Shown here one piece after another: positions 16,387 through 24,104 of a stretch of 24,237 bases of DNA. The stretch is from CAZSSM01 sp964609385. Its GTDB lineage: Bacteria; Planctomycetota; Planctomycetia; Isosphaerales; Isosphaeraceae. Under the pieces are notes generated by a model, which worked only from the letters and a program-made list of their open reading frames with translations, did no database searches and was not told the origin of the DNA. The position numbers and the translations under genes are program-made. The stretch covers positions 1 through 24,237 of the forward strand of contig CAZSSM010000101.1 of assembly GCA_964609385.1 (NCBI GenBank). The letters are read 5' to 3'. Within the stretch, counting starts at the first letter, position 1. Every line of letters begins with the position of its first letter.

Positions 16387-17967
16387 TCAGCGGGAATCGC
16401 GAACGAATTGCGGACGAACGGGACGTCGAGCAAGGTTCAATAGGAGCAGTTCGCTCAGGTTGGCTATTCGGACCATCCCAGGAAAGTTGATTGTTTCGAA
16501 GTCGTCGCTAGGTCGATGGTACTCCTCGTGAAGTCCCGTATGGAGAAACAGGACCGGAACTCCGGCTACGAAAAAGGGTTGGTGATCGCTTCCTCCACGC
16601 CCATCGTTCACAGATCGAACAGACTGGACTTTGAACTGACTCGACCGTCCTAGAGCTCGAATAAGATCCTCGAAATCAGGAGCACTCCCCGTTCCGAGCA
16701 CTTCAAGACGATCGTCCTCGAGTCGTCCGATCATGTCGTAGTTGAGCATGGCGATCGTCGAGGTAAGCGGGAAAGGGGGGTCTTCGACATACCGCTTAGA
16801 TCCCAACAGTCCTCGTTCCTCGCCGGAGAACAAGGCGAAGACAACACGTCGAGGAAGCGGGTCAGGCCGCGCTACGAGTCTTTGTGCGAGTTCCATCACG
16901 AGGGCCGTTCCTGAGGCGTTATCGTCGGCCCCATTGTGGATTTCTCTGCGCCCTGGAGATCTTGAGCCTCGACCCCCGAAACCGAGATGGTCATAGTGAC
17001 CCCCCACGATGATCGTTTCTTCCGAGAGGGGGCCCTCTCCTTCGAGGACCCCCACAATGTTCCGAGCTTTGATCGAGTCCCGAAGAAATCGATACCTCAA
17101 GGTTATTCGAAGCCCTTCGATGAGGAACGATTGAGGAAGGAGTCGTGCATCGATCGAGGACTCAAGCTCATTGAGGGTCGGAGCGCCGGCCAATTCCAGT
17201 AGTCGATCGAACTCTATTCGATTGAGCTTGCAGAACGGGATTTGAGCCGCAGAGCCGATTCCTGCCTGGGTTCGTTCGATGAGATCGCTGTTGCTAACTC
17301 GTGAGTTCACCAGGATAAGCCCAGTTGCCCCATGCTTTCGCGCATTGAGCAACTTCTCACTGAACCTCGAGTAGACAGTCGTCCGACGCCCGGCGAAGGG
17401 ACTCGATGGGTCATCGATCTGAGGCTCACCGCGGAGGACCACAACGATCTTTCCCTCGACGTCCAGACCACGGTAGTCATCGTATTCGATCGCTAGGGGC
17501 GATCCGGAAGGAACACTGATCCCATATCCAGCAAATACAATGGGCGACGAATCGACTGTCGCGGAACCCCCGAGGGCCAGAGGGGAATAGTCACGAGGAT
17601 CGATCGTTCGGGTCCGATCTCCTAGGTCGACTCGGAATCGTGGCTGAGCGACCAATTGAGGGGAAACGTCGATCTCGAACGGCTGGGAGAACTGAGAGAG
17701 ACCTGGCGCCTGAGTTAATCCGAGCCGCTCGAACCGGTCGGCAATGAAGTCGGCCGCCTCCTCGATTCCCCCGGTCCCAACGCCCCGACCCTCGAGTCGA
17801 TCATCAGCCAAGAAGGCAACATCGGCCCGGAGTCGACTCTCTGAGGAACGAACTCCTCCCTCTTGAGCGTAAATCGAGGTGCGAGGGAACATCATCGGGA
17901 TGAACATCACGAGGCATGATCCAACCAAGGGAGACCAAACTCGTGGGGGTCGGCCTGGTGGTGGCAT
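16387..17967 (-). CDS. secreted M28-family metallopeptidase with PA domain
   Basis: The 526-residue protein has a signal peptide (hydrophobic core followed by SIYAQ). After a DRLEGRGVGTGG entry typical of this family comes a PA-type insertion (about 130-300; VFAGYGISVPS, GKIVVVLRGEP, ARKHGATGLILVN). The zinc peptidase follows with all expected motifs: GGHYDHLG (H324), NGADDNASG (D348), SGEERGLLG (Glu pair), NYDMIGRL (Asp) and EEYHRPSDD (His). It should remove N-terminal residues from peptides outside the cytoplasm; the preferred residue is not predictable. ATG 17967 is chosen because it places the signal at the N-terminus and has GGAG 11 nt upstream; an ATG at 18054 is in frame but has no ribosome site. 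It precedes the ABC transporter genes by 90 bp on the same strand and is divergent from the M29 gene. Confidence 0.9.
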   Translation of the reverse strand: MPPPGRPPRVWSPLVGSCLVMFIPMMFPRTSIYAQEGGVRSSESRLRADVAFLADDRLEGRGVGTGGIEEAADFIADRFERLGLTQAPGLSQFSQPFEIDVSPQLVAQPRFRVDLGDRTRTIDPRDYSPLALGGSATVDSSPIVFAGYGISVPSGSPLAIEYDDYRGLDVEGKIVVVLRGEPQIDDPSSPFAGRRTTVYSRFSEKLLNARKHGATGLILVNSRVSNSDLIERTQAGIGSAAQIPFCKLNRIEFDRLLELAGAPTLNELESSIDARLLPQSFLIEGLRITLRYRFLRDSIKARNIVGVLEGEGPLSEETIIVGGHYDHLGFGGRGSRSPGRREIHNGADDNASGTALVMELAQRLVARPDPLPRRVVFALFSGEERGLLGSKRYVEDPPFPLTSTIAMLNYDMIGRLEDDRLEVLGTGSAPDFEDLIRALGRSSQFKVQSVRSVNDGRGGSDHQPFFVAGVPVLFLHTGLHEEYHRPSDDFETINFPGMVRIANLSELLLLNLARRPVRPQFVRDSR

Positions 17968-18234
17968 CTCGTGGCGAACTCCGGAATTCGAGTCGAGAGG
18001 GTTCTTGATCGGCCAGAATACGGCCTTGTTCGTGGAGTTCGCGAGTCCTTTCATGCTTGAGGAAGGCCGTAGATTTCATCTTCTCGACCTTACCTTGGAC
18101 TCGACCGAGGCCTATGGAACTCGCCTCGGAACTCATTGAGTCTGCTTCGGACTCTTGTCGGATGCTCGTTGCTTCGAAGGAGCCATCTCCGATAGGCTGT
18201 TGTTTGTCCGCAGAGAACGCTACTGGAGTCCTAC
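17968..18234. other. divergent intergenic region between two peptidase genes
   Basis: This 267-bp stretch lies between the M28 gene (minus) and the M29 gene (plus) and must hold at least one promoter for each direction. I could not pick out convincing -35/-10 pairs or an operator. The M29 ribosome site (GGAG at 18225-18228) is at its right end. Confidence 0.5.
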
Positions 18235-19329
18235 ATGATGCGAGCTGAGTGGATCGAACGATGGGCGACCCTCCTCGTCGACTACTGCTTGGAGGTGAGT
18301 CGTGGGGAATCGATCCTCATTCAAGCCGAGTTCCCCGCTCATGATTTGGTCTCAGCCTGTTGCCGATCGGTAATCGATCGTGGAGGAGATCCGATACCTC
18401 GATTGCAACCTGCTGGAGTACCTTCGTACTTCCTAGAGCATGCGGATGAGACGGTATTGGCAAGACTCGAGCCGACTGGATTGTTCGATGCGACCGCGAC
18501 GGATGCCCGAATCCTGATTCGATCGAGTGAGAACCTTCGATCTGCTTTATTGGTCGATCCGGATCGTCACTCCCAATACACGCGAGCTCGACAGCCAGTT
18601 TCGCAAGCGATTCGCCGGAAAAAAAATGTGATCACCCAGTACCCCACGAGATCATTTGCTGAGGAGGCAAAGATGGTGCTGGATGAGTACGAGACCTTTA
18701 TCGCCCGGGCATTGTTCATCGATCGACCCGATCCAGCCTCATCATGGAAAGATCTCGGATCCCGGCAACAGGTCCTCGTCGAGTCGATGTCCCAGGTTCA
18801 GAATCTTCGATTCGTTGGTTTGGGAACCGATCTCTCGATGGAGGTCGGTGGACGGACCTGGATCAACTCGGACGGAAAACGAAACATGCCCTCCGGCGAA
18901 ATCTTCACAGGACCCATCGAGACGAGTGTCGAGGGGACATTGCATTGTCGGTTCCCCACGTTTCGGGATGGTCACGAGATCTCGCAGATCCGGTTGCGAT
19001 TTGAGTCCGGGCAGGTGGTCGAATCAAGCGCGGAGGTCGGTCAAGAGTACCTCGACCGGATGATCGAGATGGATGAAGGCTCCCGCCGCTTGGGAGAAGT
19101 TGGACTCGGGCTCAATCCCGGAATCGATCGATTCACCGGCAGTATCCTTTTCGATGAGAAGATCGGTGGAACTGCCCACTTCGCTTTGGGACAGAGCTAT
19201 CCCGAGACCGGTGGAGTGAATCGCTCGGGCCTTCACTGGGATCTGATCGTGGATCTCCGAGAGCAAGGAAGGATTTACGCCGATGGGGTCTTGGTCATGG
19301 AGGACGGTGTTTGGAAGGTCGGACTCTGA
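18235..19329 (+). CDS. M29-family aminopeptidase (AmpS/aminopeptidase T-like)
   Basis: The 364-residue protein matches the M29 family in length and layout. Candidate metal and catalytic residues are all present: E222 (PSGEIFTGP), E288 (LGEVGLGLNP), H315 and Y322 (AHFALGQSY), H334 and D336 (LHWDLI). The 66-residue spacing of the two glutamates and the H-x6-Y and H-x-D spacings agree with the family as I remember it. Members are cytoplasmic dimers with two divalent metals, and this one lacks a signal peptide. It would release N-terminal residues from short peptides. ATG 18235 (GGAG 6 nt upstream) is chosen; the next codon is also ATG. It is divergent from the secreted M28 peptidase. Confidence 0.93.
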   Translation: MMRAEWIERWATLLVDYCLEVSRGESILIQAEFPAHDLVSACCRSVIDRGGDPIPRLQPAGVPSYFLEHADETVLARLEPTGLFDATATDARILIRSSENLRSALLVDPDRHSQYTRARQPVSQAIRRKKNVITQYPTRSFAEEAKMVLDEYETFIARALFIDRPDPASSWKDLGSRQQVLVESMSQVQNLRFVGLGTDLSMEVGGRTWINSDGKRNMPSGEIFTGPIETSVEGTLHCRFPTFRDGHEISQIRLRFESGQVVESSAEVGQEYLDRMIEMDEGSRRLGEVGLGLNPGIDRFTGSILFDEKIGGTAHFALGQSYPETGGVNRSGLHWDLIVDLREQGRIYADGVLVMEDGVWKVGL

Positions 19330-19440
19330 ACCGGTAGACGATCGACCAGCTCGAGAGCCTCAATGATCATCGATCGTTCTGACCATCGTTTCACGGGAAA
19401 CGCCCGGTCGTTCGCTCCTCGGCTTGCAACGTCGCCTTGA

Positions 19441-19457
19441 GACTGCCTCGGGCAGTC
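19441..19457. repeat. short hairpin in the M29 / HEAT-protein gap
   Basis: GACTGCC and GGCAGTC form a perfect 7-bp stem around a TCG loop. No T-run follows, so it is not a standard intrinsic terminator. It lies about 110 nt after the M29 stop and 68 nt before the next start, where it could be a leader structure of the downstream gene. Confidence 0.4.
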
Positions 19458-19524
19458 AGCACTCAACCCGGTTTCGAAGGGAAGAGGAACAGCTCGATTT
19501 CCATTCAGCGAAAGGAGTTCATCG

Positions 19525-20838
19525 ATGAAAAGTATTTTCCCCAACCTCGTTCCAGCCGCTCTCGCGATACTCGTCTGGTCTTCCGATGCGATCCCGGTCC
19601 AGGCTCAGGATAACGAGGCACTTCGAGATCGCATTGATCAACTACTCGAACGACTTCGTTCCGAGGACGAAGACCGTCGGATCAACGCACAAGAAGCCCT
19701 CGAGAAACTCGGTCCCGAAGCCCGACCGTACATCGGAGAACTCGACTCTATCGATGACGAGGCGATTCGAGAATCGCTGACCCAAATTCTGGAGACATGG
19801 AACGCCATTGAGGAGGCGCGTGCCCTCGAGGGATCACGTGTCACGATCCAAGGGAAGGGGATCCGTCTCAGTGATGCGATTCGAATTCTTCAGCGACAGA
19901 GCGGTAATCCGATTGTCGATATTCGCGAGGAGTTCGGAGAGTCGACGAGCAACCCGGCATTCGACCTCGATTTGGTCGATGTTCCCTTCTTTCCGGCCCT
20001 CGACAAGATCTCCGATCAGGCAGGATTGGAACCGTATTTCGAGACGGTCGATGGGACGATTGGCCTGCTCTCGGCTTCCATGGGGGATGAGGAAGAACCG
20101 ACATCTGAGGATCGGGTTCAATACTCCGGTCCCTTCCGAGTCACGCTCCGATCACTCACCTTACATCGAGCTTTTGGCGGAGGACTCTCGGCCGGAAACG
20201 CCGTATTCGAACTCGTCTGGGAGCCTCGGATTCGTCCGATGATCTTGGACCTAGGTTCGAGGTCTTCGTCAATCACCGATGATCTTGGGAAAGCAATCTC
20301 TCCTCAGTATCCCTCTGAGTACACCTCGGTTATCCTTCGGCCGGAGACTCCTTTCGCCGAAATCAACCTGAACTTTGAGTTACCGAGCCGTGACTCGAAC
20401 ACGCTTGAGAAGCTCAACCTCAAGGCCGAAATCACGGTGCCAGCAAAGCCGACCCGTTTTTCGTTCAGGGACATCACTCAGGCCGGGACCGAGTTGAAGG
20501 ATGGACCGATCGCCATCCAGTTGATTCGATCCCGGACCCAGGGAGCAGTCTGGCGGTTCAGCATCATCTTGAGCTACGAAGGGGGAGGACCCGCATTCGA
20601 GTCCTACCAGCAGGGACTCTTTAACAATCGCATCTGGCTCCAGACCGAGGATGGGAGCCGATTTGAACTCAATGGTGGGTTCAATACGCTCGGGTCGAAC
20701 GAAAATCAGGTAGGTTACGAATACCAGTTTGTCGACGTTCCTGGACAGGCCATCGAATATTCCCTCATCTATGAAACCCCCTCAAAACTGGCGAAAATCC
20801 CCTTGGATGTGACTTTTGAGGATGTTCCTTTGCCTTGA
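19525..20838 (+). CDS. secreted protein with HEAT-like helices and STN-like segment, function unknown
   Basis: The 437-residue protein has a clear signal peptide (MKS...VQAQ, cleavage near 27-28). Residues about 33-95 are charged helices of the HEAT type (RINAQEALEKLGPEARPYI), a common N-terminal part in planctomycete secreted proteins. Residues about 105-180 hold two 'LSDAIRILQRQSGNPIV' and 'PFFPALDKISDQAGLEPYF' phrases resembling the small alpha/beta domains (STN-like) found in secretins and TonB systems; this match is inferred. The remainder is beta-rich without catalytic motifs. The start is well supported by AAGGAG 7 nt upstream. It stands alone: 195 bp after the M29 gene and convergent with the regulator. 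Confidence 0.85.
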   Translation: MKSIFPNLVPAALAILVWSSDAIPVQAQDNEALRDRIDQLLERLRSEDEDRRINAQEALEKLGPEARPYIGELDSIDDEAIRESLTQILETWNAIEEARALEGSRVTIQGKGIRLSDAIRILQRQSGNPIVDIREEFGESTSNPAFDLDLVDVPFFPALDKISDQAGLEPYFETVDGTIGLLSASMGDEEEPTSEDRVQYSGPFRVTLRSLTLHRAFGGGLSAGNAVFELVWEPRIRPMILDLGSRSSSITDDLGKAISPQYPSEYTSVILRPETPFAEINLNFELPSRDSNTLEKLNLKAEITVPAKPTRFSFRDITQAGTELKDGPIAIQLIRSRTQGAVWRFSIILSYEGGGPAFESYQQGLFNNRIWLQTEDGSRFELNGGFNTLGSNENQVGYEYQFVDVPGQAIEYSLIYETPSKLAKIPLDVTFEDVPLP

Positions 20839-20873
20839 ACGGATCAAGGTTCGACGAACAGTGACTGGGGTCA

Positions 20874-20908
20874 AGCTCGGCTCATCGAACGAAGCCAAGA
20901 GCCGAGCT
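20874..20908. terminator. hairpin between convergent genes, candidate bidirectional terminator
   Basis: AGCTCGGCTC (20874-20883) and GAGCCGAGCT (20899-20908) form a perfect 10-bp stem around a 15-nt loop. It lies 36 bp after the plus-strand stop and 54 bp after the minus-strand stop, the expected place for a shared terminator. There is no T-run on either side, so it may act with Rho or merely protect 3' ends. Confidence 0.5.
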
Positions 20909-20961
20909 AGTTGCAAAGTTCGAATGGACTACGTTAGAGACGCAAAGACTTAAGTGATCCA

Positions 20962-22422
20962 TCAGAAGGAAGGGCGAGGGGCTGAGTCGTTCCGTCGGGG
21001 ACGAAACAGATGGCTATCCAACTCCAGCTTCTGAAGCTTTTGGGTCACACTCTGACGTGAGAGACGGCTGTGCCTGGCACACTGGGCGACATTGCCTTGA
21101 TATCGTTTGAGAAGACGGATGAAGTAGTCTCGCTCGACTCGTGTGATCAGGTCTAGGCTGAGGTCGGGAAGAGACATATCGAGCCGGATCAACTCTTCTG
21201 CGTCGATCCGCGGCGGGGGATCGTCGCTATTCGGAACGATGGACCGGGGAAGGGCATCAGTTCGGACGACACTCCCGGTCGTTAGCGCGACTGCCGAGGA
21301 GATCGCGTTCTCTAATTCACGAACGTTTCCTGGCCAATCGTAGCGGAGCAGAGCGTTCATCGTCTCGTGGTCAATCTGATTATCCACCAGCTCAGACCGC
21401 GAAGCGGACGTCTTGTTCAAGAAGTACGTCGCGAGGAGTGGAATGTCCTCTTTGCGGTCTCGGAGTGGAGGTAACTCAATGTGGATGACATTGAGGCGAT
21501 AGTAGAGGTCAGAGCGAAATGTCCCCGCTTCTCGCTCGTCTTCGAGTCGGCGATTGGTTGCAGCGAGGATCCGCACATCGACTTCGTGAGTCTCCTCTCC
21601 ACCGATGCGTTCGAATTGTCCGCTTTGGAGAATCCGGAGCAACTTCGGCTGCACGGAGAGCGGAACCTCCCCGATCTCGTCGAGGAAGAGCGTACCTCCG
21701 TCCGCGAGTTCGAAGCGGCCTCGTCGAAGTTGATTTGCACTCGTAAACGCGCCAGGCTCATGACCGAACAACTCGCTCTCGAAAAGGGCTTCGTTGATCG
21801 CTGCGCAATTGACAGCGAGGAACGGACCCTTTCGATGCGTGTCGCAGTCGTGAATCGCTCGGGCGACGAGCTCTTTGCCGGTCCCAGTCTCTCCACTGAT
21901 CAGAACCGTGGAACCGAGGGGGCCGATCCTTTCAATGAGATCGAAAATCCTCCGCATCTCGTGGTTCTTCGAGACGATCCCCGAGAACATGTGCTCTCGA
22001 TCCATTTCCTCGCGGAGTCGGACTAGTTCGTCGAGGAGTTCGCGTCGTTCGAGGACCCGAGGCACAACGATCCGGAGACGATCTCCCTCGATCGGCTTGG
22101 TCAGGAAGTCATCAGCCCCTGACTTCATCGCCTCCAAGGCGATTCGCGAATCACCGAAACCGGTTAAGACCACGATTCCGCAGGGGTACTGACGTCGCCG
22201 AAGATGCTGAAGCAATTCCATTCCATCGAGATCAGGCATTCGCAGGTCGGTGATGACCAAGTGAAACGTCTCGACCAAGAGTCGTTCGAGCGCACGGTTC
22301 CCGCTCGAACATGCTTCCACTTGGTAGCCATCCGACTCAAGAATTGCTCGGAGTTGGTCACAGACATCGGGTGAGTCGTCCACGACCAATAAACGTCGTG
22401 ATGCGATCGTGCCAGGTTCCAT
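20962..22422 (-). CDS. NtrC-family sigma54-dependent response regulator
   Basis: The 486-residue protein has three parts. The receiver (about 8-125) has the acidic pair D15-D16, phosphoacceptor D59 (ITDLRMPD), T87 and K109 (LTKP). The AAA+ domain (about 150-385) has Walker A GETGTGKE, Walker B LFLDEIGE and a WPGNVRELEN sensor segment. The C-terminal Fis-like helix-turn-helix (about 430-470) includes NVAQCARHSRLSRQSV. Such proteins drive transcription from sigma54 promoters once phosphorylated. The sigma54-contacting loop is GAFTSA rather than GAFTGA. No histidine kinase gene is next to it, so its sensor is elsewhere. A perfect palindrome lies 20 bp before its start, which suggests autoregulation. 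GAGAGG ends only 2 nt before the ATG, too close for an ideal ribosome site, but no better start is available. Confidence 0.93.
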   Translation of the reverse strand: MEPGTIASRRLLVVDDSPDVCDQLRAILESDGYQVEACSSGNRALERLLVETFHLVITDLRMPDLDGMELLQHLRRRQYPCGIVVLTGFGDSRIALEAMKSGADDFLTKPIEGDRLRIVVPRVLERRELLDELVRLREEMDREHMFSGIVSKNHEMRRIFDLIERIGPLGSTVLISGETGTGKELVARAIHDCDTHRKGPFLAVNCAAINEALFESELFGHEPGAFTSANQLRRGRFELADGGTLFLDEIGEVPLSVQPKLLRILQSGQFERIGGEETHEVDVRILAATNRRLEDEREAGTFRSDLYYRLNVIHIELPPLRDRKEDIPLLATYFLNKTSASRSELVDNQIDHETMNALLRYDWPGNVRELENAISSAVALTTGSVVRTDALPRSIVPNSDDPPPRIDAEELIRLDMSLPDLSLDLITRVERDYFIRLLKRYQGNVAQCARHSRLSRQSVTQKLQKLELDSHLFRPRRNDSAPRPSF

Positions 22423-22797
22423 GGCCTCTCGGATCAGGGTTTCGAACTCCAGCCTGGAGTTCGTGAATCGTTTCTCGGAGGGATGTCTCTTTGAGTAGTC
22501 TAATCTCCCACCCTCGGATCGACTACGACCCTACTGGGTGCGTGAAGGACGAATAGCAGACTTCGGGTCGCTCAACCAAAAGGAAGCGTTCAACTGCTCC
22601 GTGTGGACAGAAAACCGCTCCATCTGGATCGCGCGACGCAACCTCTTCTCTCATCGTTCGATCCAACTAAGGAACCTCGCCCGTCACTCCTTCGATGGAT
22701 CGAGCGAGGCAGGAAGGAATCGACACGCTTGGAATGGGTCGATCGTGACGGAGTGGTCGAAGCAGGAAGGACTCCGGTGAGTCTTGGTTCGAACGAC
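22423..22797. other. 375-bp intergenic region upstream of the NtrC-type regulator
   Basis: Apart from the palindrome at 22443-22463 I see no gene here. A short duplication of GCAGGAAGGA occurs twice about 50 bp apart (around 22710 and 22762). No clear sigma54 (TGGCAC-N5-TTGC) or sigma70 promoter was found. Open frames in the region lack ribosome sites and recognisable protein character. It must hold the regulator's promoter and the 3' end signals of the gene ending at 22798. Confidence 0.6.
22443..22463. promoter_or_regulatory. perfect 10-1-10 palindrome, candidate operator
   Basis: CGAACTCCAG, a single C, then CTGGAGTTCG: a 21-bp perfect inverted repeat with a one-base centre, 20 bp upstream of the NtrC-type regulator start. 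A one-base centre suits a dimeric DNA-binding protein rather than an RNA hairpin. The regulator's own Fis-type domain is the first suspect. No second copy was noticed in the window. Confidence 0.55.
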
Positions 22798-24009
22798 TTA
22801 TCTCCGGTCCTTCACCGAATCCGGGGAGGGGATTCTTTGCGGATCCTTGAGCACGTCCCCGAAGACAGATCCGGTCACAATCAAAGGCCCAGTATAAGGG
22901 AGGATTTTCTTTCGACGACCGGTCTCCAAGCTCACGATTCGTTCCTCATCCATTTCGGAGCGGTCGATCGTTTCGGTATACGAGAATGGGGACTCGGGGT
23001 TCTCTGATCGAACAGTCAACTCGATCTGCCGAACAGGATCATCCGGATCCTCGAAGATCATCGCGAAGCGGATCGAGTAGTCTCCTGGGAAGGCTCGAGG
23101 GCAAACATAGACCTCGCGATTTCGTTCGGCGAATTCGTTTTCGAGCAAAGCCCCACCGAAGACGGAGCGTGGCATCTCGGAGCGAACGATCGCGCCTAGG
23201 GACTCTTCCACGATCAGATCGAGGTCAGCAGTTCCGTCCCAACTCAATGTGATTTCGAGATCTCGGAGAAGATTCTCCTTCAGCGTCCGTCTCAATAGCT
23301 CAGCGTCTCGATCCTCTCCTCGCTGGGAGAGGATCTCGGCAAATCTCCTCGTACGACGGGTCACTTCATTACGAACCGCCTTATCTCGACCGGGCCACCC
23401 TAACGCGAGGATTTGTTCGATCCCTCTCCGCATCCGCTGAGGGTCCTCCAATCGCTCGGAAAGGTCGAGGCTCATGACATGGGGATCCAGTCGGTGGGGA
23501 AACGCCTCGAGTGAGCGGTCGAGGAGCGGAACAAGCGATTTGTCCATTCCTCGATCGAACAACATGGTAGCAACGCTGAAGATGCTGAGATCGTTGTCTT
23601 GCTCTTGAGCCAGGCGTCCCGCCTCGGTCAGGTTTTTTTCGACGAGATGCTGTTTTCCACCGGTCGCTTCGATCGCGATGGCCACCATCTGGTACATCCA
23701 AGGCCGAATCCCTTTCGGACGAGCCTCCATGTATCCCCGAATCAGCGCTTCGATTTCTCCAAACTTGCGAGACTCGTGAAGCACAGCGGCATAGCGGAGC
23801 AATTGTTTCTCGTTGTCCTGTGGACGAGCCGCGAATTGTCGACGCCAGACGGCTTGGCGTTTCTTGAGCTGGTCAGGAGAAAGAACGACTGCTCCAGGAG
23901 CGACTTTGGGACGCTTTGTCGTTCCCAAGAGCGGGTTGTTTCCTCCCGATCGGGGCACGATCTTAGGCTTTTGCTGAGTTTCTTGGATCTTGGTTGTGAT
24001 CGTGATCAT
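22798..24009 (-). CDS. TPR-like protein with C-terminal DUF2135/YfaP-like beta domain
   Basis: The 403-residue protein has a Lys/Pro/Gly-rich N-terminus without signal peptide, then TPR-like helices (about 45-240; LLRYAAVLHESRKFGEIEALIRGY, SVATMLFDRGMDKSLVPLLDRSL). The C-terminal part (about 250-375) begins LEITLSWDGTADLDLIVEE and includes EVYVCPRAFPGDYSIRFAMIF, the 'D-x-D-L' and 'P-G-x-Y' pattern of DUF2135/YfaP-like beta-sandwiches; the match is from memory of the family. Function is unknown. ATG 24009 is chosen because it is the only good start after the terminator, although no Shine-Dalgarno sequence precedes it. The frame stays open up to the window edge, but that extension crosses the terminator and has noncoding character. 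Confidence 0.78.
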   Translation of the reverse strand: MITITTKIQETQQKPKIVPRSGGNNPLLGTTKRPKVAPGAVVLSPDQLKKRQAVWRRQFAARPQDNEKQLLRYAAVLHESRKFGEIEALIRGYMEARPKGIRPWMYQMVAIAIEATGGKQHLVEKNLTEAGRLAQEQDNDLSIFSVATMLFDRGMDKSLVPLLDRSLEAFPHRLDPHVMSLDLSERLEDPQRMRRGIEQILALGWPGRDKAVRNEVTRRTRRFAEILSQRGEDRDAELLRRTLKENLLRDLEITLSWDGTADLDLIVEESLGAIVRSEMPRSVFGGALLENEFAERNREVYVCPRAFPGDYSIRFAMIFEDPDDPVRQIELTVRSENPESPFSYTETIDRSEMDEERIVSLETGRRKKILPYTGPLIVTGSVFGDVLKDPQRIPSPDSVKDRR

Positions 24010-24011
24010 GG

Positions 24012-24059
24012 AAAAAAAACAAGGGCTCGTCGCGGAACAGAGGTTCCGCAACGAGCCCT
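24012..24059 (-). terminator. strong intrinsic terminator
   Basis: Read on the minus strand: AGGGCTCGT-T-GCGGAAC, loop CTCT, GTTCCGC-G-ACGAGCCCT, then TG and eight T. The stem is 17 bp, continuous because the central T:G is a wobble pair in the minus-strand RNA (in the plus-strand RNA the same position is a C·A mismatch). The T-run occurs only on the minus-strand side. It lies 45 nt after the stop of the glycine-rich gene and ends two bases before the ATG of the TPR/DUF2135-like gene. Confidence 0.92.
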
Positions 24060-24104
24060 GACAAGGAGAGATATCAACGCGATATGGGGCGGTTCGATCA
24101 GAGA

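Noticed and set aside
19338..19377. Inverted repeat ACGATCGA/TCGATCGT after the M29 gene
   Set aside because: CGATCG-like words are frequent throughout the window and the arms are 24 nt apart with no T-run, so chance is likely.
22603..23007. 134-codon plus-strand open frame running into the minus-strand TPR gene
   Set aside because: No ribosome site, no motif, and half of it is antisense to a supported gene.
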